A DNA stretch of 64,000 nucleotides from Solibacillus daqui (GTDB lineage Bacteria > Bacillota > Bacilli > Bacillales_A > Planococcaceae): contig NZ_CP114887.1 of the NCBI RefSeq assembly GCF_028747805.1, positions 4,043,950-4,107,949 of the forward strand, given 5' to 3'. Below, piece after piece: positions 1-8,984 of the stretch; within the stretch, counting starts at the first letter, position 1, and every line of letters starts with the position of its first letter. The notes under the pieces are model-generated. The model saw nothing but the letters and a program-made list of their open reading frames with translations, was not told where the DNA came from and did no database searches. Both the position numbers and the translations under genes were made by a program.

Positions 1-1
1 A

Positions 2-277
2 AATATTGACGATGGAAGGCTTGTCCCACTCGAAAAAACGCGTGGCTTTAAAAAAGCAATACAGCGTATGATCGCCCTTATGAAGGAACGCGGCGGCGAC
101 TTCACAAATAAAACTGTCGGTCTATCTCATAGTAATGATGAGGAATTAATGCACGAAGTAAAGGTTGCAATCGAAGAAGCACTTCATCCAAAATCCATTG
201 AAACGACAACAATTGGATCAGCGATTGGAGCCCATGTCGGACGTGGTACAATCGCCATTTTCTTCACAAACAAATAA
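2..277 (+). CDS. DegV family protein, C-terminal fragment (cut by window edge)
   Basis: The frame is open from base 2 and gives about 91 residues before the TAA; the start lies outside the window. The visible part reads DDGRLVPLEKTRGFKKA followed later by GSAIGAHVGRGTIAIFF. This matches the C-terminal subdomain of DegV/EDD-fold proteins, where a DG.L.P..K.RG..KA segment and a final G..IG.H.GPG.... strand close the fatty-acid-binding fold. Family members bind a long-chain fatty acid and can act as the binding subunit of fatty acid kinase (FakB); which role this copy has cannot be told from the fragment. A strong hairpin terminator follows directly. Confidence 0.75.
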   Translation, partial: NIDDGRLVPLEKTRGFKKAIQRMIALMKERGGDFTNKTVGLSHSNDEELMHEVKVAIEEALHPKSIETTTIGSAIGAHVGRGTIAIFFTNK

Positions 278-280
278 TGA

Positions 281-316
281 AAAGCTAGCACAAATACAGA
301 GTGTGCTAGCTTTTTT
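281..316 (+). terminator. Rho-independent terminator of the degV-like gene
   Basis: An 8-bp stem, GCTAGCAC (284-291) pairing with GTGCTAGC (303-310), is followed by TTTTTT. It begins three bases after the degV stop. The minus-strand small gene ends next to it at 319, so the hairpin may serve both sides. Confidence 0.85.
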
Positions 317-318
317 CG

Positions 319-564
319 TTAAATGAAAAAAATTGAAGCAAGTACGATGCCTGTAATCGCTCCTAATGCAATTCCGTAGCCAAATCCAGGTTCACCAAAG
401 CCCCAAAAGCCAATACCGTAACCTGCACGATCTGGCATCAGCCAAACATTTCGATTATCTACATTTGTAATACGCCCAACATGTACATTTCCGCGATTAT
501 CCGTAATTCTGACACGCTTGCCGTGGTATTTACAGCACATGTCATAAGCTGCTTTTGAATTCAT
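319..564 (-). CDS. Small conserved membrane protein, function unknown
   Basis: 81 residues. The N-terminal half, with CCKYHGKRVRITDNRG and VGRITNVDNRNVWLMP, has the look of a small beta-barrel (Sm/SH3-like) segment carrying a Cys pair. The C-terminal half is Gly/Phe-rich (GFWGFGEPGFGYG) and ends in one hydrophobic helix, IALGAITGIVLASIFFI, probably a membrane anchor. The start has a good ribosome site (GGAGGGG read on the minus strand, about 8 bases upstream). It is divergent from the DUF2268 gene, with about 95 bases between starts. Similar short proteins are common in Bacillales, but I know of no assigned function. Confidence 0.6.
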   Translation of the reverse strand: MNSKAAYDMCCKYHGKRVRITDNRGNVHVGRITNVDNRNVWLMPDRAGYGIGFWGFGEPGFGYGIALGAITGIVLASIFFI

Positions 565-659
565 TTTTTCCCCTCCTTTCTTTTCCTACTATATGTATAA
601 GCAAATCGCACACACGAGCCTATCGTCCAAAACATATAGTAGAACGAAGGAGGGATTTT

Positions 660-1406
660 TTGATAGTCCTCGATACGCAAAGTTTATTTCAAGATTTAAC
701 AGAGCGCGTCCAACATACCTATCCACTTGTTCAATCCATTTTCCCAAACACTCCAGCTAAAGCCGTACAATATGAGCTTCTCCAACAAGGATTGTTAGAA
801 ACAGGGGCACTTCCTTTACAGCTCAATGTATGGGACATTGTAAAACGGCAGCTCTATGATTTGATGAAGATGTGGGATGGCCCTAACACTCAGGTAGCTA
901 TTTTGCCAATGCGACATGGCTTTATGAAAAATGGTGTCGCCTATAAACACGGCATTTGTTTATTCATTTCAAATCATGTTTCTGTAAAAGAGCTTCACGC
1001 CCTCATTACCCATGAATATCATCATATTTGCCGACAACATTATCAGTCTGAATTGCCGACATTACTTGATTCCGTGATGATGGAAGGCTTAGCCGAACAC
1101 GCTGTAGAAAGCCTACTTGGAGAACATGCCCTTAGCTCTTGGACGAGGCGCTATAACTTAGAGCAAGTAAAACATTATTGGCACACCCATTTTATAGATG
1201 CTTTAGCGTTGCGCGGCTTACATAATCATCAAAGTTATTTATTTGGTGACGCTTCCGGGCAACTCCCAGCACATATCGGTTATTGTGTCGGTTACCGTAT
1301 TGTCGAAGCCTTTTTAGAAAAAAACGGCCCTTTGACTACTCATCAATTACTACAAATTCCTTCTGAACAAATCACTTTAGGAGCTGGGTTTCCACTCACC
1401 AAATGA
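660..1406 (+). CDS. DUF2268 putative Zn-dependent protease
   Basis: 248 residues from a TTG start at 660. The frame stays open further upstream, but a clear GAAGGAGGGA ribosome site at 644-653 lies six bases before this TTG, so the shorter product is preferred. The signature is LITHEYHHICR, an HExxH zinc-binding helix, followed by MEGLAEHAVESLLG, where the Glu is a likely third ligand. This is typical of the DUF2268 family of predicted zinc metallopeptidases found in Bacillus-type genomes. No signal peptide or membrane segment is seen, so it is probably cytosolic. Substrate unknown. It is transcribed towards the cyclophilin gene. Confidence 0.75.
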   Translation: MIVLDTQSLFQDLTERVQHTYPLVQSIFPNTPAKAVQYELLQQGLLETGALPLQLNVWDIVKRQLYDLMKMWDGPNTQVAILPMRHGFMKNGVAYKHGICLFISNHVSVKELHALITHEYHHICRQHYQSELPTLLDSVMMEGLAEHAVESLLGEHALSSWTRRYNLEQVKHYWHTHFIDALALRGLHNHQSYLFGDASGQLPAHIGYCVGYRIVEAFLEKNGPLTTHQLLQIPSEQITLGAGFPLTK

Positions 1407-1447
1407 ACAAAAGCGTTAAAACGCACGTCTAGCTCCGAGTGGGCAAA

Positions 1448-1467
1448 ATGCCACGTCCATGTGGCAT
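1448..1467. repeat. Short perfect hairpin in the DUF2268-cyclophilin gap
   Basis: ATGCCAC (1448-1454) pairs with GTGGCAT (1461-1467) around GTCCAT. No T-run follows, so it is not a standard terminator. It sits in about 190 bases between two converging genes and may be part of a degenerate intergenic repeat. Confidence 0.4.
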
Positions 1468-1544
1468 GCTCTCAATGACTCACATCGTATGAACCTCAAG
1501 CTTTAGAGGGCCGACTAAAAAGTTTGTACTTTTTCCACAACGGA

Positions 1545-1593
1545 AAAAACCATTAAAACTCGTCTGTTGCCCTACGAATTTTAATGGTTTTCT
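1545..1593. terminator. Bidirectional terminator between converging genes
   Basis: AAAACCATTAAAA (1546-1558) and TTTTAATGGTTTT (1579-1591) form a 13-bp stem flanked by A-runs and T-runs on both sides. It lies directly after the minus-strand cyclophilin stop at 1594 and can also end plus-strand transcripts from the DUF2268 gene. Confidence 0.75.
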
Positions 1594-2241
1594 TTATTGT
1601 TTTTGCGTTACTGGCGCTGGATAATCAAAGCCTTTTGTATCGACTTCGACTTTCTTCATTTTTTGATCTTGTAATGGTTTGTCGTTACCATCGCGCTCTG
1701 CTGCTACGATTTCGTCAACAACCTCCATCCCTTCGATCACTTTTCCAAATGCAGCATATTCACCATCTAGATGAGTAGCTGCTTCTGTCATAATAAAGAA
1801 CTGTGAACCGGCTGAATTTGGATCCTGTGTACGGGCCATTGACAAGACACCGCGCTCATGAGCTAGCATATTTTCAAAGCCATTTGATGAAAATTCGCCT
1901 TTAATTGAATAGTCTGGACCACCCATACCTGTACCATCTGGATCGCCACCTTGGACCATAAATCCTGGAATGACACGGTGGAAAATTAAACCGTCATAAA
2001 AACCGTCTTCCACTAATGAAATAAAGTTTGCTACTGTATTTGGCGCTGTTTTTGGCTCCAATTCGATCACGATTTGCTTATCATTTTCCATTGTAATCGT
2101 TACAATTGGATTTTCTTTTACATCGTTTGCGTAATCGCTAGATGTTGTCTGCTCGCCACTATCCGTCTTATTGTTGTCACCACATGCAGCGATAATAAGC
2201 ATAGCGATTGCAGTTAACATTAAAAGCATGTATTTTTTCAT
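1594..2241 (-). CDS. Lipoprotein peptidyl-prolyl cis-trans isomerase (cyclophilin type)
   Basis: 215 residues. The chosen ATG at 2241 gives MKKYMLLMLTAIAML ending in a lipobox IIAAC, and a minus-strand AAAGGAGTGG lies about 7 bases upstream; a longer frame exists but has no ribosome site. After a short linker comes one complete cyclophilin domain with NFISLVEDGFYDGLIFHRVIPGFMVQGGDPDGTGMGG, then GVLSMAR, SQFFI and FGKVIEGMEVVD, which includes the FHR and Q.FI active-site pieces. It should catalyse proline isomerisation of proteins at the outer face of the membrane. A single-gene unit with its own terminator. Confidence 0.9.
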   Translation of the reverse strand: MKKYMLLMLTAIAMLIIAACGDNNKTDSGEQTTSSDYANDVKENPIVTITMENDKQIVIELEPKTAPNTVANFISLVEDGFYDGLIFHRVIPGFMVQGGDPDGTGMGGPDYSIKGEFSSNGFENMLAHERGVLSMARTQDPNSAGSQFFIMTEAATHLDGEYAAFGKVIEGMEVVDEIVAAERDGNDKPLQDQKMKKVEVDTKGFDYPAPVTQKQ

Positions 2242-2307
2242 ATTATTTCCACTCCTTTTCCTACGTAATTCAATCATACTTAGGAAGGTTTAATCAAGTA
2301 TTCACAT

Positions 2308-3189
2308 TCAATTATTTCGAGCACGTTCGAGCGCAGCAATATCGAGCTTTTTCATTTTTAGCATCGCCTCTGTTACACGTTGATTTTCCTCACGCGAACC
2401 CTTATTCAAAATAGCCCCTATATTGGCTGGTACAATCTGCCACGACACGCCAAAACGGTCCTTTACCCAACCACATTGTTCCGCCTCCTCGACATACGAT
2501 AAATGTGCCCAGTAAAAGTCGATTTCCTCTTGATCCTTGCAGTTAATAATAAAAGACACCGCTTCATTAAAATGAAAATCAGCTTCCATTCCATTATCCA
2601 TTACAACAAATTGCGTATCCTCTAGTTGAAAGCGCGCAAAACTTACACTAGCTTTCTTTGCTGGCACTTCCCCCTCAGCAAAATAGGCTATTTCCTGCAA
2701 CTCTACAAATGGGAATAACCCTGTGTAAAAATGCAGTGCAACTTCTGCTTGTCCATTAACTTCATGTGAAAATAAGAGGCTTGGCGTAATTTTTTGAAGC
2801 ACTTTTTCTTCAGGTACCAACATCAGTTGCCAAGACAGACCGTAGCGATCCTGCACCCATACATACCAATCACTAAACGGATATTCCCCGAGCGGCATCA
2901 GTTCTGTACCACCTTGTATTAACCCTGCGTACAATCGGTCCACTTCTTCTTTTGAATAACAAGCTACCATAAACGAAATGGAGGGGTTCAATTGAAAATA
3001 TGGCCCGGCACTAATTGCTTGGAATTCTTGATTAGCCAGTTGAAATGTTACATATTCGGCATCTCCAGACGGTGTATTTTCAATGACCGTTTCATGCATA
3101 ATTTTTGAATCATCAAATAAACTTACATAAAAGTTTGCTGCCTCTTTTGCTTCTTTATCGAACCATAAATGAGGAATGATTTTTGGCAT
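2308..3189 (-). CDS. Tandem VOC-domain protein (PhnB-like)
   Basis: 293 residues made of two related halves. Each starts with an IxPxLxF element (IIPHLWFD and ITPSLLFS) followed by A..FY..LF, and each ends in DRYGLSWQLML or DRFGVSWQIVP. That is the PhnB/3-demethylubiquinone-methyltransferase-like branch of the vicinal oxygen chelate fold. Members are often stand-alone proteins of unknown substrate; the methyltransferase name is a historical label. The minus-strand AGGGAGTAGCGT ribosome site supports the ATG at 3189. Cytosolic, no operon partner evident. Confidence 0.8.
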   Translation of the reverse strand: MPKIIPHLWFDKEAKEAANFYVSLFDDSKIMHETVIENTPSGDAEYVTFQLANQEFQAISAGPYFQLNPSISFMVACYSKEEVDRLYAGLIQGGTELMPLGEYPFSDWYVWVQDRYGLSWQLMLVPEEKVLQKITPSLLFSHEVNGQAEVALHFYTGLFPFVELQEIAYFAEGEVPAKKASVSFARFQLEDTQFVVMDNGMEADFHFNEAVSFIINCKDQEEIDFYWAHLSYVEEAEQCGWVKDRFGVSWQIVPANIGAILNKGSREENQRVTEAMLKMKKLDIAALERARNN

Positions 3190-3259
3190 TACGCTACTCC
3201 CTTTCCTTGAATATGCTATTAAAACCCACTTAATTAACTATCCATACCCTTACTAGTGT

Positions 3260-3637
3260 TTAAAAAATCCCATCTGTATTGACAATTTCCTGTGGGATTG
3301 CTTGTCCAACATCCCACATCTCAACGATTTTTCCATTTTCTATTCGTACAATATGCACAACTACTACCCCTACATCTTCAGGCTTGTGCTTTAAATGCGA
3401 GTACGTCATTACTTTATTGCCATCTTCTAATGTAAGCTTTACTGTAAATTGCTTATTTGGTGTCATCTTTGCACTTTCTTCCATTCCGCGCATTAAGGCC
3501 TCACTCCCTGCTGCAAAATACGCATTATGATGTACAAAATCTTCGCCTATATAAAGCTCATATGCCTTTTTCACTTGCCCATCTGCTACTAATTGTAAAA
3601 ATTTTTTAGCGATTTCTTTATTTGATTCGTTTAGCAT
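3260..3637 (-). CDS. SnoaL/NTF2-like protein
   Basis: 125 residues with the layout of a SnoaL-like (NTF2 fold) protein: an N-terminal helix KEIAKKFLQLVADGQVKKAYELY, a pocket segment FVHHNAYFAAG, and a C-terminal strand HIVRIENGKIVEMWDVGQ. The IENGKIVE.WD motif is diagnostic of the family. Such proteins are small hydrolases, isomerases or binding proteins; the substrate here is unknown. The start lies three bases past the helD stop, with a purine-rich ribosome site inside the helD end, so the two are probably co-transcribed and translationally coupled. Confidence 0.75.
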   Translation of the reverse strand: MLNESNKEIAKKFLQLVADGQVKKAYELYIGEDFVHHNAYFAAGSEALMRGMEESAKMTPNKQFTVKLTLEDGNKVMTYSHLKHKPEDVGVVVVHIVRIENGKIVEMWDVGQAIPQEIVNTDGIF

Positions 3638-3640
3638 GCA

Positions 3641-5977
3641 TTATTCCCCCTCAATTATAATTTGAATAACATCTTGTTCACATGGAGCATGCAAAAATTC
3701 ACTTGGCTCCCCTAAACTGAGAAGCGTTAACTGATGCATCGCTCTTGTACAAGCTGTATAAAGTAAACGACGCACTCGCTCTTGTCCATAACGATATTTG
3801 GATGCATCATAAATCACTACAGCATCAAATTCAATCCCTTTTGCTAAGTACGCCGGAATGATAATCACGCCTTGCTCGTATTCGGCAGAACCCGGTTTCA
3901 TAAGCTTTAATTGATCGATAGAACTAGCTAATCCTTCATATGCGTCTTTACTCTCTTGCGCAGACTGACAAATAATTGCGATCGTTGCCATCCCTTGTTG
4001 CTGCAGGGCTACAACACGATGCTGAATTTTTTCATGTAGCTGCTGTCTGCTTTGAAGTATTGTCAGCGTTGGCATGTCACCCGCTCGATTAAATGGAATA
4101 ATTGCTTGTCCTTCTGGAATGAGCTGACGCGTAAATTCAATAATTGGTTTTGTAGAACGATAGCTACGATGCATCGCTAATAGTGTTGTTTCTTGCTCTC
4201 CGAACAGCTCGATTAAGTGCTCGAAATTATTGAGATGATGCGCATGTGAAAAAATCCCTTGATTAAAATCACCTAAAATCGTAAATTTCGCAGCAGGAAA
4301 TAAACGCTTCAACACCTCAAATTGAAATGGTGCATAATCTTGCGCCTCATCAATAAAAATATATTTAATTTGACGGTTCACTTGCATACCTACAAGCCAT
4401 TCTTTCAACAAAACATAAGGCGTTGCATCTTCGTACAACAATATCCCAGAAGCTAGCTGTTGCTTTGTAATATGACAAATTTCAGCCCAATGTTCAACTT
4501 GGGATATAGAAGTATTCTCGTCAAACAGCCCTTCATAAATAGCCGGTATATCGATAAATTCCAACGCCTCAATTGCTTCACGTAGCGGCTTAAAACGGCG
4601 TGCTACCAGTAGTTGTGTAAGCTGTTGTTCTGACATTTCAAATTGCTCTACTTCTTCACGCTTAAATCCTTTCTTTCTCGCAAAATAGCGACGTGCTTCT
4701 TCAAAAGCAACATCACTCAACAACTCCATTTCTTCTTGTACCCAATTCTTTGTCCGTTCATACTTCGCTCGTTTTTTTAATGTATTAATCAGTCCGTGTT
4801 GAATCTTTTCTAAACGGGCTGCAAATGGTAATTGCCCATAGATCATATAAAACTGTTGTGAAATTTCATTTGCAGAAACAATTTCTTCACCGCGGAAAAC
4901 AATCGGTTTAAATTGCATGCCCTTTTCTGTTAAAGCTATAAAGTACTGTTCAATTTGAGCAAAAAATGCCGTTGACGCTTTATAGTGAATGGCAGCAAGT
5001 CGGCTATTCATCGTTTCTGTAAAAGAATTCGTCAACAGTGTTTCTAATTGTTCATACGCTGTTTCTAGCGTAAAATCACCATCAATACGCTGCTGCAAAT
5101 ATTCCTGAAATGTCGTCTGTTGCATATTTTCTTCCCCCAGCTCTGGTAAGACATTTGCTACATAGCTGTTAAACATCCCATTGGGAGAAAATAATAATAC
5201 TTGATCGGCCTTTAAAGTGGCACGATGCTTGTATAATAAATAGGCTATTCTTTGCAAGGCTGCTGAAGTTTTGCCACTACCAGCTGCACCATGGACGATT
5301 AATATTCTCCCCTGTTCATGACGAATGAGTTTATTTTGCTCCCGTTGAATCGTCGAGACGATGCTTTGCATTTGCTTATTTGTACCTTGCCCAAGCACCT
5401 CTTGTAATAACTCATCTCCAATTGTCAGGCTTGTATCAAACATTGAAATTAGCTTGCCGTTACGAATTAAATATTGCCACTTCTTTTCAAGTTCGCCTTC
5501 TACTGTTCCACTCGGTGTTTTATAACTTACATGGCCTGGTTCATCATCGTAATACACACTTAATATCGGTGCACGCCAATCATATACAATAAAATCCTCA
5601 CCGGTTTCATCCATTAGTGACGAAATTCCAATATAAATTGGCTCTGCATCATTCATACCTTGTTCCTTTAAATCAATTCGTGCAAAATAAGGAGCGTTTT
5701 GCATTTTTTGCAACGTACTTAGACGTTTTTTTACATGGTCATAAGTCGTTTCGCCAACTGCTAAAGCTTGCGTTTCTTGGCGTAAGTTAATAACGGTTTC
5801 TAAAAAGTCGTCAAATGTATCGGTATTAATTTTTACCTCATCCCAAAAATGACGTCGAATCGATACAACTTCTTGCTGACGCTTCGATGTTTCTGCTTTT
5901 AACTTTTGCGTTTGCTGATCCACTACCTCCAAAACATCCTGTAAATGTTGTTGCTCTTGCTGAAATAATGTACTCAT
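3641..5977 (-). CDS. helD: RNA polymerase recycling motor HelD (UvrD-like ATPase)
   Basis: 778 residues from the ATG at 5977; an in-frame GTG at 5986 overlaps the AGGAG and is unlikely. The N-terminal 90 residues (QQEQQHLQDVLEVVDQQTQ and on) form the coiled-coil arm that enters the RNAP secondary channel. Walker A is GAAGSGKTSAALQRI; later come FIDEAQDY (motif II), LAMHRSYRST, and GIEFDAVVIYDASKYRY near residue 700. HelD uses ATP to free RNA polymerase from stalled complexes. Long for a UvrD helicase but normal for HelD. Followed closely by the SnoaL-like gene. Confidence 0.9.
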   Translation of the reverse strand: MSTLFQQEQQHLQDVLEVVDQQTQKLKAETSKRQQEVVSIRRHFWDEVKINTDTFDDFLETVINLRQETQALAVGETTYDHVKKRLSTLQKMQNAPYFARIDLKEQGMNDAEPIYIGISSLMDETGEDFIVYDWRAPILSVYYDDEPGHVSYKTPSGTVEGELEKKWQYLIRNGKLISMFDTSLTIGDELLQEVLGQGTNKQMQSIVSTIQREQNKLIRHEQGRILIVHGAAGSGKTSAALQRIAYLLYKHRATLKADQVLLFSPNGMFNSYVANVLPELGEENMQQTTFQEYLQQRIDGDFTLETAYEQLETLLTNSFTETMNSRLAAIHYKASTAFFAQIEQYFIALTEKGMQFKPIVFRGEEIVSANEISQQFYMIYGQLPFAARLEKIQHGLINTLKKRAKYERTKNWVQEEMELLSDVAFEEARRYFARKKGFKREEVEQFEMSEQQLTQLLVARRFKPLREAIEALEFIDIPAIYEGLFDENTSISQVEHWAEICHITKQQLASGILLYEDATPYVLLKEWLVGMQVNRQIKYIFIDEAQDYAPFQFEVLKRLFPAAKFTILGDFNQGIFSHAHHLNNFEHLIELFGEQETTLLAMHRSYRSTKPIIEFTRQLIPEGQAIIPFNRAGDMPTLTILQSRQQLHEKIQHRVVALQQQGMATIAIICQSAQESKDAYEGLASSIDQLKLMKPGSAEYEQGVIIIPAYLAKGIEFDAVVIYDASKYRYGQERVRRLLYTACTRAMHQLTLLSLGEPSEFLHAPCEQDVIQIIIEGE

Positions 5978-6015
5978 CGCATTCACTCCTTAAAAATAGA
6001 TACAAAATGATTGAC

Positions 6016-6079
6016 GCACACATAATTTTGATGTATGATTAATATAGGGAAAGTATACAATAATTATAAAAATGTGTGC
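6016..6079. repeat. Inverted repeat upstream of helD
   Basis: GCACACAT (6016-6023) and ATGTGTGC (6072-6079) are perfect inverted copies with 48 bases between them, in the helD promoter region. Each is followed by an A/T stretch. It could be a split operator, but no known factor fits. Confidence 0.3.
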
Positions 6080-6140
6080 ATATCTTTAATAAGATACCAT
6101 ATTTTTTTGTGATTCGCAATGATGATATTTCTAAATTAAT

Positions 6141-6180
6141 GGGACCAATTCGAAGTTTTTTTCGATTTGGTCCCTTTTTT
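6141..6180. terminator. Terminator-like hairpin between methyltransferase and helD
   Basis: GGGACCAA (6141-6148) pairs with TTGGTCCC (6167-6174), with a TTTTTT run on the plus-strand side. The flanking genes are both minus-strand, so to end the methyltransferase transcript it must act with the weaker ATTAATTT on the minus side. Confidence 0.55.
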
Positions 6181-6211
6181 GAAGCCACCTGTACAAAAAT
6201 AATTGGCTGAA

Positions 6212-6958
6212 TCAATTTAAATTTTTAGCTCTTATAATTAAAAACGGAGGGCTTCGAAGTATTTTTTTAAAATTGGACACTTGTTGCAAAATTTCTCTTG
6301 ATGGAATTGGTTCAACTACTTTTTCAATGGATAAGCCATTATTCAATAACGTATTAAATATTGTGGCAATAGACCTATGATACATAATGACACCATCTAC
6401 TAACCAATCTTCCTTTCTTATCCCCTCTTCATGATAACGGTCCACCGCAAAATGCAGGATATTTCCATCTTCATCTGTTATCCAATTATCCTCTCCCATA
6501 TTCGCCGTATAAATAGGGTGCTGAATTGAAAATAATAATACACCGCCTCTACTTAAGGCTGCACTAATTTTTTGAATGACATCATGCAAATTAGCCATAT
6601 AGTGTAGAGCCAGAGAACTACTTATAAAATGAAAATGACCCTGTTGTAAAATTAAATCTTCAAAAGCAATCTTCATAAATTTTAAATGCTCTTGCTCGTG
6701 ACGTTTTTTAGCCGTAGTAATCATATTAGCAGATATATCAATCCCTAAAACTTCTTTCGCGCCTTTTTGTATACAAAGGACAGCAAAATCACCAGCACCA
6801 CACCCAATATCTAAAACGACTTGCCCTTGAAGATCTGGTACAAGCTGCAGAAAACTCGGTTGCTCTATTTGCTTGTTATAATTATATTCTCTCGCTCTAA
6901 TTTGCTGGTACTGTTCAAAAAATTCGGTGTTATCATAAATGTTCTGTTTCATATCCAT
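6212..6958 (-). CDS. Class I SAM-dependent methyltransferase
   Basis: 248 residues from the ATG at 6958 (a TTG one codon upstream is equally in frame). The SAM-binding motif I is VLDIGCGAGDFA near residue 50, motif II is GIDISANMI, and SSSLALHYMANL is motif III/post-II. The pattern resembles small-molecule methyltransferases of the Methyltransf_11/25 families (UbiE/BioC-like). The substrate cannot be inferred. It stands alone between two terminators, with about 260 bases of A/T-rich sequence upstream where I see no clear promoter. Confidence 0.8.
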   Translation of the reverse strand: MDMKQNIYDNTEFFEQYQQIRAREYNYNKQIEQPSFLQLVPDLQGQVVLDIGCGAGDFAVLCIQKGAKEVLGIDISANMITTAKKRHEQEHLKFMKIAFEDLILQQGHFHFISSSLALHYMANLHDVIQKISAALSRGGVLLFSIQHPIYTANMGEDNWITDEDGNILHFAVDRYHEEGIRKEDWLVDGVIMYHRSIATIFNTLLNNGLSIEKVVEPIPSREILQQVSNFKKILRSPPFLIIRAKNLN

Positions 6959-7167
6959 CAACCATTCTCATAACGTTATGATGTATTTGCGCAAAATTAT
7001 TATCTCACCCTACCTTGTCCAAAAATAGACTTATAATTAAATATTTGGTAGGATGTAGATAGAGGCATGCCATCTTTCTTAAATTACACTTTATTATCTT
7101 CTGAAAATCGTATGACAGACAATAATCGAAAATATTTACTTTTGTAAAACAACACACTTTACCAATT

Positions 7168-7212
7168 AAATTTAAAGACCGATTTGAGATAAAACACGTC
7201 TCAAATCGGTCT
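7168..7212 (-). terminator. Terminator of the bpsA-bpsB type operon
   Basis: AGACCGATTTGAGA (7176-7189) pairs perfectly with TCTCAAATCGGTCT (7199-7212), a 14-bp stem. Reading on the minus strand it is followed by TTTAAATTTAATT. It starts nine bases after the bpsB-like stop. Confidence 0.85.
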
Positions 7213-7221
7213 ATTGTTATT

Positions 7222-7749
7222 TTATGTGCGTTTCATAGATGTAGCATAATCCGTTACCTCTTTTAATGCCTTTTCTTCTATTGGAATTCGGACAGCAAGC
7301 ATGAGGAAATTTAAAATTGTAAAAATAAGCGCTGTAACATAGGCATGGAATAGTAAAGGCAGCACTAAAATTTCAAGACATACCACTAAGTAATTGGGGT
7401 GGCGAATATAGGAATACGGACCTTTCACAACAACATTTGCCCCTGGTAAAATAATAATTTTTGTATTCCAGTACATACCAAGGGATACTAAGCACCATAT
7501 TCTAAAAAGTTGCAATAACACAAATACAACTAGCAACTCATAAAATGGGACAACCATGGATTTAAAATACAATACTTCTATTAGAAGACTTATAAAGAAG
7601 CTGACATGTAACGCAATCATAAATGGATAATGAGAGGCCCCAACTTCATAGGCCCCTTTTGCCCGCATCAATTTTTCATTTCTTTTCGCAATTAGCAGTT
7701 CCACTAGTCTTTGAATGATAACGAAAACAAAAATGAAGTAAAAAATCAA
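7222..7749 (-). CDS. Isoprenylcysteine-carboxyl-methyltransferase-family enzyme, BpsB-like
   Basis: 175 residues, strongly hydrophobic with about four membrane helices. The C-terminal part carries GPYSYIRHPNYLVVCLE, the SAM-binding signature (RHP.Y) of the ICMT/PEMT membrane methyltransferases. The start is TTG at 7749, one base after the stop of the polyketide synthase; a GGAGGG six bases upstream decides it. In Bacillus subtilis the equivalent pair makes alkylpyrones (BpsA) and methylates them (BpsB). The same tight pairing here supports O-methylation of type III polyketides as the job; that transfer is inference. Confidence 0.85.
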   Translation of the reverse strand: MIFYFIFVFVIIQRLVELLIAKRNEKLMRAKGAYEVGASHYPFMIALHVSFFISLLIEVLYFKSMVVPFYELLVVFVLLQLFRIWCLVSLGMYWNTKIIILPGANVVVKGPYSYIRHPNYLVVCLEILVLPLLFHAYVTALIFTILNFLMLAVRIPIEEKALKEVTDYATSMKRT

Positions 7750-7750
7750 T

Positions 7751-8839
7751 TTATGCCCTCCATTCTAATAACACCGCTTCCCCACTAAAACCTGGACCCA
7801 GTGCAACAAGTAAACCTAATGGATTGGATTGATTTTCCTTGAGCATAAATTGCTCTAAAACATAAAGAACCGTTGGGGAAGACATATTACCATGCGTTTT
7901 TAATATTTCACGTGAAACACTTGTATGCATTTTTGTTAAATTCAGGGCATCCTCATAAGCATTCAATACTTTTTTTCCACCTGGATGTGCTACAAAATTA
8001 TTAATTTGGCTTGATGAAATATTGTAACTACTTAAAAATTCATGAATAAATGGGCCAAGCCAATTTGAGATGATACCGGGGATACTTTTAGAAAATACAA
8101 CATGTAATCCTCCGCTTTTCACATCCCACCCCATTACATCTTCAGAATTTGGCATCCATTTTGATTTGCAACCAAGGATGTGTGGGATAGCTCTTTCCTG
8201 TTCAAGCTCCACATCATCCCCACAAACAAGCACACAGGCCGCGCCATCTGCAAACAAAGATGTCCCAACTAAATTACTTTTTGTATAATCCTCTTTCTGA
8301 AACGTTAAGCTACAAAGCTCTACACAAACTACGAGCACTTTAGCGTTTGGATATGCTTTGCAATAGTCATATGCCCTACTAACACCAGCAGCTCCACCAG
8401 CACAGCCAAGTCCCCAAATCGGTATTCGAACAATATGCTCCGAAAAAGCTAAAACATTCATGACACGCGCATCGATGCTAGGCGTTGAAATTCCTGTGCT
8501 GCTGACAAAAATAATGGCATCAATATCTTTTGTAGCAATATCTTTTTGTAAAAATGAGCGATTAGCCAAGCACCGTTGAATGACTTCCACACTATACGCT
8601 GTAGTTAACCGAATATAAAGTTCATTACGCTCTTCAAATGTATGGTCCTCACGATACCAATCTGGTGGAACACAAAAATTTCGCGTTTCTATTTCACCAT
8701 TTTCAAAAACCTTTAGTAGCCTTTCTAATCTAGAAATCTTGTGTTGAAAAAGCTCTTTTGTTAATTGCTCAATATTGGACTGAGCTAATGAGTATGGTGG
8801 CGTGTATGTACCAACCGAAACGATTTTAGGAATAGTCAT
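7751..8839 (-). CDS. Type III polyketide synthase, BpsA-like (alkylpyrone synthase)
   Basis: 362 residues, the usual chalcone-synthase length. The catalytic Cys is in WGLGCAGGAAG, the His in NNFVAHPGGKKVL and the Asn in KTHGNMSSPTVL, so the Cys-His-Asn triad is complete. The C-terminal GPGFSGEAVLLEW is the family's closing loop. It should condense long-chain acyl-CoA with malonyl-CoA to alkylpyrones or resorcinols. The start codon has an AAGGAG only two bases away, which is tight, but no other start fits. It forms an operon with the membrane methyltransferase. A decayed second copy of part of this gene lies at 15.9 kb. Confidence 0.92.
   Translation of the reverse strand: MTIPKIVSVGTYTPPYSLAQSNIEQLTKELFQHKISRLERLLKVFENGEIETRNFCVPPDWYREDHTFEERNELYIRLTTAYSVEVIQRCLANRSFLQKDIATKDIDAIIFVSSTGISTPSIDARVMNVLAFSEHIVRIPIWGLGCAGGAAGVSRAYDYCKAYPNAKVLVVCVELCSLTFQKEDYTKSNLVGTSLFADGAACVLVCGDDVELEQERAIPHILGCKSKWMPNSEDVMGWDVKSGGLHVVFSKSIPGIISNWLGPFIHEFLSSYNISSSQINNFVAHPGGKKVLNAYEDALNLTKMHTSVSREILKTHGNMSSPTVLYVLEQFMLKENQSNPLGLLVALGPGFSGEAVLLEWRA
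7904..7919. promoter_or_regulatory. parS-like ParB site inside the polyketide synthase gene
   Basis: TATTTCACGTGAAACA differs from the Bacillus parS consensus TGTTTCACGTGAAACA at one position. It lies over codons for V-S-R-E-I of the synthase, so it may be a by-product of coding sequence; the same 16-mer is retained in the decayed copy at 15983. Confidence 0.5.
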
Positions 8840-8984
8840 TGCTCCTTATATTAAATACTTTCTTTCAATGTATTGATAAAGTAAGAGAAATATACAAATG
8901 CACTAGAAAATTTCCTTCTACTAATTCCACTTAGCCGTATTTTCTTATGCGGATTTCTTTGAAAAATTGATCTATACCCGTCCA

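Noticed and set aside
555..659. Longer N-terminus for the DUF2268 protein
   Set aside because: The upstream part has no ribosome site, overlaps the start of the divergent gene, and the TTG at 660 has a near-perfect one.
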